DNA from: Candidatus Chloroploca mongolica | GTDB taxonomy: Bacteria; Chloroflexota; Chloroflexia; Chloroflexales; Chloroflexaceae | DNA: 64,000 nucleotides | Assembly (NCBI RefSeq): GCF_004762035.2 | Contig: NZ_SIJK02000026.1 | Coordinates: forward strand, 16,332-80,331 | Reading direction: 5' to 3' | Part shown: positions 39,878 through 48,248 of the stretch, piece after piece | Layout of the letters: every line of letters starts with the position of its first letter | Position numbering within the stretch: the stretch's first letter is position 1 | Notes under the pieces: generated by a model | What the model was told of the DNA's origin: nothing | Databases searched by the model: none | Seen by the model: the letters and a program-made list of their open reading frames with translations, nothing else | Program-made: the position numbers and the translations under genes

Positions 39878-41698
39878 TTAGACAGGTACCACCGTCACCT
39901 TCACCCGCAGCGCGGTCTCACTAGCTGGCAAGGTAACCGTCAGGGCAGCCGCATCAAAATTGGCGTACGGCGCATCATCAATCCAGACCTGGTCAAGCCG
40001 AATGCTGCCAGGGGGCAGAATGTCGGGCTGCACACGCAAGATATTATCTTTGAAGCCGCCCGGTTGCGGCTTGAAGTAGAGCGTCAAGGGCTGCTTGGTG
40101 ATCAGCAGATTGGTATAGACCGCCGAGAGGTAACAGAGTTCGGTGGAGTGGTACGCACTCATCGAGTGGCTTCCCTTGAGGCGTTCGGTCCCCGTCAGGT
40201 ACGGCAGGCCATTGGCAAGCACATTGAAGTAGACGCCGCCATCGTCGTGATCGAGGAAGAAGGCATTGTAGAACGAGGCCGACTCACGGGCGAGGTTCAG
40301 GTATTCGTCATCTTTCAGGATGCCGTGGAGAATCAGGTAGGCGAGAATGGCCTGTTCTTGCTGCCACCAGGCTTTGCGGTCGTGCCAAACATGGCGGTAG
40401 TGCTCTTCACCCGGGCGGAGCACCCGCTCAACCACGTCATACCAGCCACCACGCTGCTGGTCACTGCCCGCCGCTGGCATCAACTCGGCAATCTTGCGCG
40501 CCAGAGCTTCATACTCCTCTTTGGGCTTGAGGCTCTGCATCCGCATCAGGTTCCAAGCGATCTTCAGGTTGTGCCCAACCACCGCACGATTTTGCTGCCA
40601 GCCCCAGGCGGTATCGTGGCTCCAATCCTCAAAGAATTTTTCCTGCACAAACGGGCTATGCTCGTAGTCAGGGAAGTAGCGCGCAATTGTATCAAAGGTG
40701 TTTTCGAGGAAATCGGCATAGCGCTGCTCACCCGTCGCGAGATAGAGATTGATCAGGTACGCTGGGGCGTGATCGCCGACCGAGTTCCAATTCTTGCGCG
40801 CCCGGTTGTGGTTAAGCGTCTCGGCACGTGGGTCAAGCGAAATCGGGTCAATATGTGAGAAGTAACCGCCTTGCTCGCGGTCAATATAGTATTTATCAAA
40901 GAGATCAATTGTCTTTTCGGCATCATAGAGGATCCGCGGATCACCCGTGATGCGATAGGTCTGAATAGGTCCGGCCAGCGCGTAGATCTGCTCGTACATC
41001 GGAAGCGAGTCGTAGTCGTCGCCAAATTCCGAGGTGAGCAACTTCTGCTCGCGGTTGCCGGTCACCTGAATGCCGTGGTACCAATAGACCAGATCCTCGT
41101 CGGGATCATAGAAACGCATATGCTCGCGCAAATAGACGGTACCCTTCTCAGCGGCTTCGAGGAAATGCTCCTGGCCCGTCAACATATAGGCCGAGGCCAG
41201 ACCATAGACCATCCGCGAGATAGTATCGGTCTCTTGCAAAAAGTCACCCTTTTTGGTACCCCCGAGGTGCAAGAAGGTACGATAGTTGCGGTAGTCAATC
41301 GCTTCGTTGGGATAGTTGAATTGCCAGCGCACATAGCTATCGGCGATCGAACGGATCTGATTGATCCACCAGTCTGGTTCTTCCTGGCGGTACGCGGTCG
41401 GGTTATCACCCGGAAAGACAAGGAACTTGGCCTCGAAGGTATAACTATCCCCCTTGGGATAGAAGATCCCGTGGACATGCAAAAACTGACCAGGGGCAAG
41501 CAAGCTCCCAAAGCGACCCGTACAATCCATGTACGACTCTTCGAGATTCTGCATAATGCGCCCGTAGGCCGCCGGAGTCAGCACAACATTGAATTCACGT
41601 CCATCACTCGTCTTGAGCGTAAAGCTCTTTTCGCTTCGATTGAACTGCGTGACATAGCCCGAGATTGTATCGGCAAACGAAAACCGCATACTGTCCAC
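39878..41698 (-). CDS. AGE-family (alpha/alpha)6-barrel carbohydrate enzyme
   Basis: 606 residues. Residues 1-110 form a beta-rich domain (FADTISGYVTQFNRSEKSFTL). The rest is a six-hairpin barrel typical of N-acylglucosamine 2-epimerase and related glycoside hydrolases (ISRMVYGLASAYMLTGQEHF, YWYHGIQVTGNRE, EDWSHDTAWGWQQNRAVVGHNLKIAWNLMRM, WHDRKAWWQQEQAI, HSTELCYLS). The start is probably the GTG at 41698, with AAGGAG six nt upstream; the ATG at 41716 lies before that site. The substrate may be a sugar epimerised or cleaved in step with glycogen use. Confidence 0.8.
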   Translation of the reverse strand: MDSMRFSFADTISGYVTQFNRSEKSFTLKTSDGREFNVVLTPAAYGRIMQNLEESYMDCTGRFGSLLAPGQFLHVHGIFYPKGDSYTFEAKFLVFPGDNPTAYRQEEPDWWINQIRSIADSYVRWQFNYPNEAIDYRNYRTFLHLGGTKKGDFLQETDTISRMVYGLASAYMLTGQEHFLEAAEKGTVYLREHMRFYDPDEDLVYWYHGIQVTGNREQKLLTSEFGDDYDSLPMYEQIYALAGPIQTYRITGDPRILYDAEKTIDLFDKYYIDREQGGYFSHIDPISLDPRAETLNHNRARKNWNSVGDHAPAYLINLYLATGEQRYADFLENTFDTIARYFPDYEHSPFVQEKFFEDWSHDTAWGWQQNRAVVGHNLKIAWNLMRMQSLKPKEEYEALARKIAELMPAAGSDQQRGGWYDVVERVLRPGEEHYRHVWHDRKAWWQQEQAILAYLILHGILKDDEYLNLARESASFYNAFFLDHDDGGVYFNVLANGLPYLTGTERLKGSHSMSAYHSTELCYLSAVYTNLLITKQPLTLYFKPQPGGFKDNILRVQPDILPPGSIRLDQVWIDDAPYANFDAAALTVTLPASETALRVKVTVVPV

Positions 41699-41738
41699 AT
41701 CAAGCTCCTTGCACATTAGACTCGGGTGTTGCTACCCC

Positions 41739-41951
41739 TCACACCTCGGGGTTCTTCTCTTCACCGTCAGAACCACAATCCAGCTGTGTCTTGAGAAAGG
41801 CTGTCAGGCTATCAAGGTCAGGGAAACCATGGCGCTGCCTGGTCTTGGGATCTTCAATGGTGAAGTTCCACTTCCCCTGCGATGGCTCCTTCTGACTGCG
41901 TTCTTGCCAGCAGCGGAGCAGATAGACCCGGTACTCTGGTAGTTTTTCCAT
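41739..41951 (-). CDS. Small hypothetical protein
   Basis: About 70 residues from the Met at 41951. The text EYRVYLLRCWQERSQ...WNFTIEDPKTRQRHGFPDLDSLTAFLKTQ is soluble and polar, with a pattern I associate with short uncharacterised proteins in cyanobacteria and Chloroflexi (an LRCW block and an F-LED-TG/R-R-GF block). There is no clear ribosome site. It ends 40 nt before the AGE-fold gene and may be first in that operon. Confidence 0.6.
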   Translation of the reverse strand: MEKLPEYRVYLLRCWQERSQKEPSQGKWNFTIEDPKTRQRHGFPDLDSLTAFLKTQLDCGSDGEEKNPEV

Positions 41952-42517
41952 AGGCGCTATCTGGCGGCTGTTCATACATACGAGATACACGATGCAAACG
42001 CATTTCACAGCCCTCAAGGAAGGCGGCATTTTCTTGCTGCAACGTAAGCCATGCCCTGGCCGAGCAATCAGGGTTAGTATGGCGAGAAGCCGTTAAGTGA
42101 TCGTTCAGACCATCTCGCTCGATCGGCCAGAATCGTTAAGAACAAACTGCGCTTCTTCTTAACGATTGCGCCGCAAGACCAGCCAACCAATTAATGCTGG
42201 TTTAACGCTCACAGAACTATAGTAGGCCAGGCATCCCAATGTACTGCAATGCGCGTGTGTGCCCTGGCCGGGCCGAGCAATGCCATCGCTGCGAACCGTT
42301 TCCACGAGGGTCGCGCCAGTTCCTCCAGAATGTGCTGGCCCGTCTTCGCGGAAGCATGCGCTACGCGTTGGCAAAGATGTCCTAGCCCACCATAAGCGTG
42401 ACCGACCTTTTCCGGGAAGGTCGCTTGAGCCAACAACCATGCTGACGTCAACGTTCCAGGCGAGACTGGGGCAAGGATTGATGAGGGGACGCTGCTTACT
42501 TTACGAGGAGGTTCATT
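41952..42517. other. Divergent intergenic region between the two large operons
   Basis: 565 bp with no supported gene. A perfect 12-bp inverted repeat AATCGTTAAGAA / TTCTTAACGATT (42131-42166) could be a terminator or a regulator site. A TATAGT at about 42220 is a possible -10 for the plus-strand operon but lacks a convincing -35. The remaining sequence up to the AGGAGG at 42506 is unremarkable. Confidence 0.45.
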
Positions 42518-43342
42518 GTGACCAGGAAGATCTTGGTTGTCCTTTCGGAGTACGGGTATTGGGGCGAGGAACTGATTGGCCCGCTTGATGTCATTGACGA
42601 GCATGGCTACGAGGCGACCTTTCTGACGCCGACGGGCAAGCGCCCGTATGCCCTGCCACCCAGCAAAGAGCCGGGCTTTTTCGATCCGCCGCTCGATAAG
42701 GTGGTCGTTGACGAGTACTATGCCCGCAAGACCACCGAGGTTGATGATTCGGGTCGTCTTGCCAATCCGCTCAATCTTGAAGCCTGGTTCCCCGAACGGC
42801 CTTACTTCAACTCGACCAACTTTGGGCATGCCCTCGAGGAGTACTACACCAAACGGGATGCTTGTTGGAAAGAACTCGAGCAGTACGATGCCCTCTTGAT
42901 GGTGGGCGGCAGCGGCCCGATGATCGATATGTGCAACAACATTCGTTTGCACGATGTCATTCTCGGCTTCCTCGCCCAGGGCAAGCTCATTGCCGCCGAG
43001 TGTTATGCCGTCACCACGCTCGCTTTTGCCCGCGACTTCACCGAGCGCAAGAGCATCATCTGGGGCAAGCACGTCACCGGCCACGCGATTGAGTACGATT
43101 GGCACGATGGAACCGGCGTGCTTGGCATTGACCACAACTTCAAGTGGGCCTTCTATCCACTCGAGTTCATCCTCCGCGATGCCACCGGCCCCGCTGGGCA
43201 GTTCCACGGTGGCGTGGGCCGTACGATTTCGACCATCCTGGATTATCCCTTCCTGAGCGGACGTTCGACCCAGGATTCACGCCTCGTTGGCGAGTTGATG
43301 GTTCAGGTGCTCGAACATGGTCTGCGCCGCTACGGTTGGTAA
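42518..43342 (+). CDS. DJ-1/PfpI-superfamily protein (large form)
   Basis: 274 residues from a GTG with AGGAGG seven nt before it. It has the class I glutamine-amidotransferase-like fold: ILVVLSEYGYWGEEL at the N-terminus, DALLMVGGSGPMIDM, and the nucleophile elbow LIAAECYAVTTLAFA with Cys. Insertions after the first strand (residues 40-100) make it longer than typical PfpI. Relatives include chaperones, glyoxalase III-like hydratases and isonitrile hydratases. It is the first gene of a seven-gene operon, which also encodes a second, shorter family member. Confidence 0.82.
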   Translation: MTRKILVVLSEYGYWGEELIGPLDVIDEHGYEATFLTPTGKRPYALPPSKEPGFFDPPLDKVVVDEYYARKTTEVDDSGRLANPLNLEAWFPERPYFNSTNFGHALEEYYTKRDACWKELEQYDALLMVGGSGPMIDMCNNIRLHDVILGFLAQGKLIAAECYAVTTLAFARDFTERKSIIWGKHVTGHAIEYDWHDGTGVLGIDHNFKWAFYPLEFILRDATGPAGQFHGGVGRTISTILDYPFLSGRSTQDSRLVGELMVQVLEHGLRRYGW

Positions 43343-43351
43343 CCAGTTCAC

Positions 43352-43389
43352 GCTCTGGCTGGCCGGCCATCCCGGCCGCTAGCCAGAGC
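43352..43389. repeat. Intercistronic hairpin
   Basis: GCTCTGGCTGGCCGG and a near-complement separate the DJ-1 and ThDP-enzyme genes. No T-tract follows, so it probably affects mRNA processing or stability rather than termination. A comparable stem (cagcccaggggaggc / gcctcgggctg) lies at 45123-45166 before the next gene. Confidence 0.5.
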
Positions 43390-43408
43390 TCAGGGAGAGA
43401 TCGAGCGT

Positions 43409-45118
43409 ATGCGCAAACGTACTGGCAATCAAGCCATTATTGAACAGTTTCTTGCCGATGGCATGAACTTCATGTTCGGCAACCCCGGCACCGTTGAGCA
43501 GGGGTTCCTTGATGCGGTCTCGGACTATCCCGAGATGCGGTATATTCTGACGCTCCAGGAGTCAGTCGCGGTCATGGCCGCCGATGGCTATGCCCGTGCA
43601 ACCCAGCGCCCGACCCTGGTACAGATGCATAGTTCACCAGGGCTGGGCAATGCGATCGGCGCACTCTACCAGGCTAAACGCGGTCATTCGCCCCTCGTGG
43701 TGATCGGCGGCGATGCCGGGCTGCGCTATATGAACACCGAGTCGCAGATGTATGGCGATCTGGTCGCCTTCGCCGAGCCGGTGACCAAATGGTCAACGAT
43801 GGTGCTCGAACCGGCCAATTTGCTGCGCGTGATCAGACGGGCCATCAAGATTGCCGCAACCCCCCCTATGGGGCCGGTCTATGTTTGTGTCCCCGCCGAT
43901 GTGCTCGATGCACCCGCCGTCGAGCCGGTCATGCCTACGTCGCTCTTTTCGACCCGGGTTGCGCCAGCTGGCGAGATGATCGCCGAAATGGCCCAGATGC
44001 TGGTTTCCGCGGCCACACCGATCATCTTTGTTGGCGACGGTGTAGCCTACTCGGGTGCCCAGGCCGAACTGACGCGGGTCGCCGAATTGCTCGGCGCGGA
44101 AGTCTGGGAAGCCGATTCGGGCGAGGTCAACATGGCCTACGATCATCCGCTCTACCAGGGCATGACCGGCCATATGTTTGGCTTTGCCAGCAAGCCCATC
44201 ACCCAGAAGGGCGATGTCAATCTGGTCTGCGGCACCTATATGCTGCCCGAGGTCTTTCCCGAGCTTGGGTCGATCTTCGCCGAAGGCGCCAAGGTGATCC
44301 ATATTGACCTTGATCCGGGGGCTATCGCCAAGAACCACCCAGTCGATCTCGGGGTGCTCGCCGATCCCAAGCTTACCCTTGGGCTGCTCGCCGAAGCAAT
44401 TGACGCTAGCTTCTCAAGCGAACAACGCGCCGCCGCCCAGGCTCGCGCCGCCGCCATCGGGCAGCGCAATGCCGAAAAACGGGCCAGCCAACTCCAGGCC
44501 GATCAGGCTGTCCGCGAGGCAACGCCGCTCAAGATGAGCCGCTTTATGGAAGAACTGGTCGCCCAGTTGCCCAGCGAAGATGTGATCATTGTTGATGAAG
44601 CCCTGACGTCGTCACCGGCGCTCGTACGCTACTGGCCGCCCCAGCGCACCGGCGAATACTTCCTGACCCGCGGTGGCTCGCTCGGCATCGGGTTCCCCGG
44701 GGCCATCGGAGCCAAACTCGCCAATCCCACCAAGACCGTGCTTGGCTTTAGTGGCGATGGCGGCTCGATGTATACGATCCAGTCGCTCTGGAGCGCCGCA
44801 CGGCACAACCTCAACGTCAAATTTATCGTCTGTAACAACTCGTCCTACCGTCTGCTCCAGCTCAATATTGACCAGTACTGGAAAGACCAGGGCCTGCCCA
44901 AACGTGACTACCCGCTCAGCTTTGACCTGTCGAGTCCACCGCTCGGCTTCGTTGACATGGCCCGAGGGATGGGTGTTGCGGGCATACGGGTCGAAAAACC
45001 GGAAGAGGTCGCCGGGGCGATCAAGCAGATGCTCGACCATCCGGGTCCGTTCCTGATTGACCTCGCGCTTGAAGGCGATGTGCATCCCGAACGTGTTGGC
45101 GCAACCTGTGGGCAATAA
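43409..45118 (+). CDS. ThDP-dependent enzyme, benzoylformate decarboxylase-like
   Basis: 569 residues, standard three-domain ThDP fold. The cofactor-activating Glu is in LTLQESVAVMAADGYARAT, the middle domain has IIFVGDGVAYSGAQAEL, and the ThDP motif runs from FSGDGGSMYTIQSLWSA to FIVCNNSSY. The order and lengths fit the benzoylformate/oxalyl-CoA decarboxylase and acetolactate synthase superfamily; GNPGT and HSSPGLGNAIGALYQA favour benzoylformate decarboxylase. It should decarboxylate a 2-oxo acid or ligate aldehydes. The true substrate is unknown and may be shared with the flanking DJ-1, MBL and VOC proteins. Confidence 0.87.
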   Translation: MRKRTGNQAIIEQFLADGMNFMFGNPGTVEQGFLDAVSDYPEMRYILTLQESVAVMAADGYARATQRPTLVQMHSSPGLGNAIGALYQAKRGHSPLVVIGGDAGLRYMNTESQMYGDLVAFAEPVTKWSTMVLEPANLLRVIRRAIKIAATPPMGPVYVCVPADVLDAPAVEPVMPTSLFSTRVAPAGEMIAEMAQMLVSAATPIIFVGDGVAYSGAQAELTRVAELLGAEVWEADSGEVNMAYDHPLYQGMTGHMFGFASKPITQKGDVNLVCGTYMLPEVFPELGSIFAEGAKVIHIDLDPGAIAKNHPVDLGVLADPKLTLGLLAEAIDASFSSEQRAAAQARAAAIGQRNAEKRASQLQADQAVREATPLKMSRFMEELVAQLPSEDVIIVDEALTSSPALVRYWPPQRTGEYFLTRGGSLGIGFPGAIGAKLANPTKTVLGFSGDGGSMYTIQSLWSAARHNLNVKFIVCNNSSYRLLQLNIDQYWKDQGLPKRDYPLSFDLSSPPLGFVDMARGMGVAGIRVEKPEEVAGAIKQMLDHPGPFLIDLALEGDVHPERVGATCGQ

Positions 45119-45192
45119 GATACAGCCCAGGGGAGGCATAGTTTCGTCATGTCTCGCCTCGGGCTGAAGCAAGCTAAAGGAAGATAATCCCA

Positions 45193-45645
45193 ATGAGTGA
45201 CTCAACAACCCTGACCGAAGCCGCCATCAGGCGCTTCGTCGCGGCCTGGTACGAAGCCCTCGACTTCCATGTACCCATCGAACAGGCCTATGCCCTGCTC
45301 GCCGACGAGGGACTCAATATGCAATTCCCCGACGGCGACATCCGCGACTACAACAGTTTCAAAACCTGGTACGACCGTGTCACCAACCTCTTCTTCGACG
45401 AAAACCACTACGTGCAACAGGTCGAGATGCAGATCGACGGCGATACAGCCGTGCTCGACGTTATTGTTGGCTGGCAGGCAAGCTGGTGGGAAGCGCCCGC
45501 CGCCAAGAGCAAGCGCGTCTCGATGGACGCAACGCAGCGCTGGACGGTACGGAGCTCGGACAAGAATGCCTTTGGCATGGTGATCGAGATCTATAACGCC
45601 ACGGTCGAACCCTTCAAGTATGCACCCGGCTTCGCACGGCTGTAG
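45193..45645 (+). CDS. SnoaL/NTF2-like protein 1
   Basis: 150 residues with the NTF2-like cone fold pattern: AIRRFVAAWYEALDFHVPIEQAYALLADEGLNMQFP, YNSFKTWYDRVTNLFFDENHYV, AVLDVIVGWQASWWEAP and QRWTVRSSDKNAFGMVIEIYNA. AAAGGAAG precedes the start. The family includes small cyclases, isomerases and hydrolases as well as non-enzymatic binders. It is not a close copy of the second SnoaL-like gene downstream. Confidence 0.75.
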   Translation: MSDSTTLTEAAIRRFVAAWYEALDFHVPIEQAYALLADEGLNMQFPDGDIRDYNSFKTWYDRVTNLFFDENHYVQQVEMQIDGDTAVLDVIVGWQASWWEAPAAKSKRVSMDATQRWTVRSSDKNAFGMVIEIYNATVEPFKYAPGFARL

Positions 45646-45661
45646 CCCTTAGACGCAATAC

Positions 45662-45790
45662 CTTGCAAAGAAGGCGGCTCTTTTGACGCAAAGGCGCAAA
45701 GGCGCAAAGGCGCAAAGGTTTTTGCGTAGGTGAGCTTAACCCTTCGCGTCTTCGCGTGAGCTTATTTGAAAAGTATTGCCCTTAGACGGA
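45662..45790. repeat. CGCAAAGG octamer tract and dispersed repeat, copy 2
   Basis: Four tandem CGCAAAGG octamers (45687-45718) preceded by cttgcaaagaaggcggctc. It matches 7124-7180 in inverse orientation over about 55 nt. It separates the two SnoaL-like genes inside an otherwise compact operon and adds cttcgcgtcttcgcg-type words at its end. Confidence 0.75.
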
Positions 45791-45800
45791 GAATGACAGC

Positions 45801-46190
45801 ATGAGCAATCGCGAGATTCTCGAAAAGTACTACGAATACGCCAATGCAGGCAACTGGGATGCCTGGTGTGATCTCTTCACCGATGATCAAGAGATGGACG
45901 AGCAACTCGCCGGGCATATTGCGGGACTCACCACCCTGCGTGGCATGATGGCAGGCATGGGCCAGGCCTACGCCAAATTCCAGAATGTGCCCAAAACGAT
46001 CTTTGTCAGCGGCGACGAAGGTGCCGCCGTCTCGCACATCTCGGCCCTGGCCGCCAAATACCCCGACGAAGCCATCGAGGCTGAAGTGATGAACTACTTC
46101 AAGTTCCGCGACGGCAAAATCGCGTATATGGCCAACTTCCACGACTCGAAACCATTCGAACCCTTCCTCCGCCAGATCAGCGAAGGGTGA
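45801..46190 (+). CDS. SnoaL/NTF2-like protein 2
   Basis: 129 residues: EILEKYYEYANAGNWDAWCDLFTDDQEMDEQLAGHIAGLTTL, then PKTIFVSGDEGAAVSHISA and MNYFKFRDGKIAYMANFHDSKPFEPFL, the standard SnoaL-like order of helix-strand-strand. GGAGAATG lies before the Met. Substrate or ligand are unknown. A terminator-type hairpin follows its stop, although the operon continues. Confidence 0.82.
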   Translation: MSNREILEKYYEYANAGNWDAWCDLFTDDQEMDEQLAGHIAGLTTLRGMMAGMGQAYAKFQNVPKTIFVSGDEGAAVSHISALAAKYPDEAIEAEVMNYFKFRDGKIAYMANFHDSKPFEPFLRQISEG

Positions 46191-46206
46191 GGCTGTTTGC
46201 TTCATT

Positions 46207-46237
46207 GGACAAAAGCCCGCTACGCGGGCTTTTGTCC
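46207..46237. terminator. Terminator-type hairpin (ACAAAAGCC family) inside the operon
   Basis: GGACAAAAGCCCGC, loop TAC, exact complement, lying between SnoaL-like 2 and the MBL gene. It has the same stem plan as the terminators at 5796 and 50594. If functional it would lower expression of the three downstream genes. Confidence 0.7.
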
Positions 46238-46277
46238 CGCGCAAAGAACGTCATCTTTAACCAAGGAGTACCCACAT

Positions 46278-47126
46278 ATGTCCACCTACCCAATTGTACA
46301 CACGTTTGACGGCAAATTTGTCGAACTGCCACGCGATCACGTTCATGCCTACATCGTTGAGTTGGAAAACTCGGTGGTGCTGGTTGATGCCACGCTGGCC
46401 CTCTCGAGCGCCAGTGAATTCCGGGCCAAAGCCGAGGCGCTTGGCAAGCCACTCAAGGCGGTCTTGATGACCCACGGCCACCCCGATCACTACGTTGGCC
46501 TGGCGAAATTTGCCGACCTGCCCCGCTACGGCTCGCAGGGCTGCCTCGATTTTGCTATCCGCGAAGACGTTGCCAAAGCCGCGATCGCCAAGTACCTCTT
46601 TGGCGACGACTTCCCCGACGAGCGCGTCTTCCCTGATCAGATCATCAGCGACGGCTTTACGATCACCTTCGATGGCGTCACCTTCACCTTCACCGATCTC
46701 GGCCCGGCTGAATCCGATAGCGACGGCATGTGGTCCTTCGAGAAAGACGGCGTCTTGCACGCCTTTGTGGGTGACACCGTCTCTAATCATACCCACTGCT
46801 TCTTCCGCGATGGACACACCCCCAACTGGCTGCGTGCACTTGATCGGCTCGAAAAAGAACTCCCCGACGATGCTCTGCTCTTTATTGGACACGGGCCAAC
46901 ACCCTCGTCCAAAGAGATCATTGCCTGGCAGCGCGGCTACATCCACACCTTCCTTGATGCCGTCAAGCAACTCACGTCCATCGAAGCCCTGGCCGCAACT
47001 CGTCCCACGCAGGAGAAGATGATCGCTGCCGTCAAAGAATATCTGCCCAACGAGGTGACGCTCTTCCTGCTTGACTACGAACTGCACCACTCGATCCCCG
47101 AAACCTGGAAGCAATTGCAGGTCTAA
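46278..47126 (+). CDS. MBL-fold metallo-hydrolase
   Basis: 282 residues from the Met at 46278 (AAGGAG upstream); the open frame from 46197 runs through the hairpin. The metal motif is MTHGHPDHYVGLAKF (HxHxDH), followed by the bridging Asp in HAFVGDTVSNH and the last His in LLFIGHGPTPSSKE. The extra C-terminal 60 residues are helical. The family hydrolyses thioesters, lactones and phosphodiesters; in this catabolic-looking operon a thioesterase or lactonase role is possible. Confidence 0.88.
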   Translation: MSTYPIVHTFDGKFVELPRDHVHAYIVELENSVVLVDATLALSSASEFRAKAEALGKPLKAVLMTHGHPDHYVGLAKFADLPRYGSQGCLDFAIREDVAKAAIAKYLFGDDFPDERVFPDQIISDGFTITFDGVTFTFTDLGPAESDSDGMWSFEKDGVLHAFVGDTVSNHTHCFFRDGHTPNWLRALDRLEKELPDDALLFIGHGPTPSSKEIIAWQRGYIHTFLDAVKQLTSIEALAATRPTQEKMIAAVKEYLPNEVTLFLLDYELHHSIPETWKQLQV

Positions 47127-47189
47127 CCGAGCAAAGATGAGAAGCCATCAAGCAGTGGGCTCCGTCAGCGGGGCGAAAGGTGACGAAGG

Positions 47190-47759
47190 ATGAAGCTGCA
47201 GGGTCAGAAGGTCGGCGTCTTGATCGAAAGCGATTTCTATGAAGACGAGATCTTCTATTATAAGCATCGTTTTGTTGAAGAAGGGATGGAGTTGCATTTC
47301 CTCACCCGACTGTGGGGGCAATCTTCATTGACCTTCCTCGGGCACGAGTATCGTGCGCCGTTGACCGCCCACGAGACGTTTGAGGGCATGAGCGATGAGG
47401 AGTTGCGCAGTTACGCGGCAATCATTGTGCCATCGGGCATTGTCTCGGATCGCCTGCGTTACACCGAGGATCCCGCGAAGATCCCGCCCGCCACGGAATT
47501 TCTCAAACGCGCCTTTGCCGAGCCGGGCATCATCAAGGGCATCATCTGCCATGGGATGTGGCTCGTTGCCCCGGCCCCAGAACTGGTGCGCGGGCGCCCA
47601 GTCACCGTGCATAACAACCTGATCAGCGACGCCAAAAATATGGGTGCCCTCTACACCAATCAGGATCTCGTCATTGACGGCGACCTGACGACGGCCCGCA
47701 CGGGCGGGCATTGCCACCTGCTGGCACGCTCGATCATTGATCAACTCGCCGCCCGTTAA
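47190..47759 (+). CDS. DJ-1/PfpI family protein (short form)
   Basis: 189 residues of the PfpI type: VGVLIESDFYEDEIFYYKHRF, AIIVPSGIVSDRLRYTED, the nucleophile elbow KGIICHGMWLVAPAP with Cys and adjacent His, and ARTGGHCHLLARSIIDQL. Glu in IESDFYEDE is placed to pair with the Cys. Family members act as glyoxalase/deglycase-like hydratases or stress proteins. GAAGG precedes the Met. Confidence 0.87.
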   Translation: MKLQGQKVGVLIESDFYEDEIFYYKHRFVEEGMELHFLTRLWGQSSLTFLGHEYRAPLTAHETFEGMSDEELRSYAAIIVPSGIVSDRLRYTEDPAKIPPATEFLKRAFAEPGIIKGIICHGMWLVAPAPELVRGRPVTVHNNLISDAKNMGALYTNQDLVIDGDLTTARTGGHCHLLARSIIDQLAAR

Positions 47760-47774
47760 CACCAAGGAGGTTCG

Positions 47775-48176
47775 ATGCAATTTCATCACATTGCCCTCAC
47801 CTGCAATAATGCCGAAGCCGTCGAGTCATTTTATGTCAAGCATTTCGGCTTCCAGCGGGCACGGGTCATCGACCTAGGCGAAAGCAAGATCGTCTTTCTT
47901 CGCGCAGGCGAGGCCTATCTGGAACTGTTCGAGACGAAAGAGGCGCCGCCGGTAGAAAAAGCCGGCAACGATGGCCCGGGGTACCCAGGCTGGCGCCATA
48001 TCGCCTTCAAAGTAGACGATGTCGATGCCACGCTCGCCGCAATGGGCGACGAAGCCAGGGTTACGCTTGGCCCCTTCAGCTTCGACGACTTCATCCCCGG
48101 CTGGCGCACCGTCTGGGTCGCCGACCCCGAAGGCAACATCGTCGAAATCTCGCAGGGCTACACCGACGCCGCCTAG
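47775..48176 (+). CDS. VOC-family (glyoxalase/dioxygenase fold) protein
   Basis: 133 residues, two paired beta-alpha-beta-beta-beta modules. Likely metal ligands are in MQFHHIALTC, AYLELFETKE, WRHIAFKVDD and GNIVEISQG, i.e. two His and two Glu, so it is probably a metal enzyme such as a lyase, epimerase or glyoxalase. It has AAGGAGG before the Met, 15 nt after the PfpI gene, and is last in the operon, followed by a strong hairpin. Confidence 0.88.
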   Translation: MQFHHIALTCNNAEAVESFYVKHFGFQRARVIDLGESKIVFLRAGEAYLELFETKEAPPVEKAGNDGPGYPGWRHIAFKVDDVDATLAAMGDEARVTLGPFSFDDFIPGWRTVWVADPEGNIVEISQGYTDAA

Positions 48177-48190
48177 ACCAAAACCGTGGA

Positions 48191-48235
48191 AGGGCAAGAA
48201 AAAAGCCAGCAGAGCTGGCTTTTTTCTTGCCCTTA
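48191..48235. terminator. Bidirectional terminator, 21-bp perfect stem
   Basis: A 21-bp stem containing AAGAAAAAAGCCAGC, loop AGA and the exact complement, giving A6 and T6 runs on opposite arms. It ends the plus-strand operon and faces the convergent BTAD regulator 14 nt away, so it probably serves both. Confidence 0.85.
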
Positions 48236-48248
48236 ACACATTATCGCC

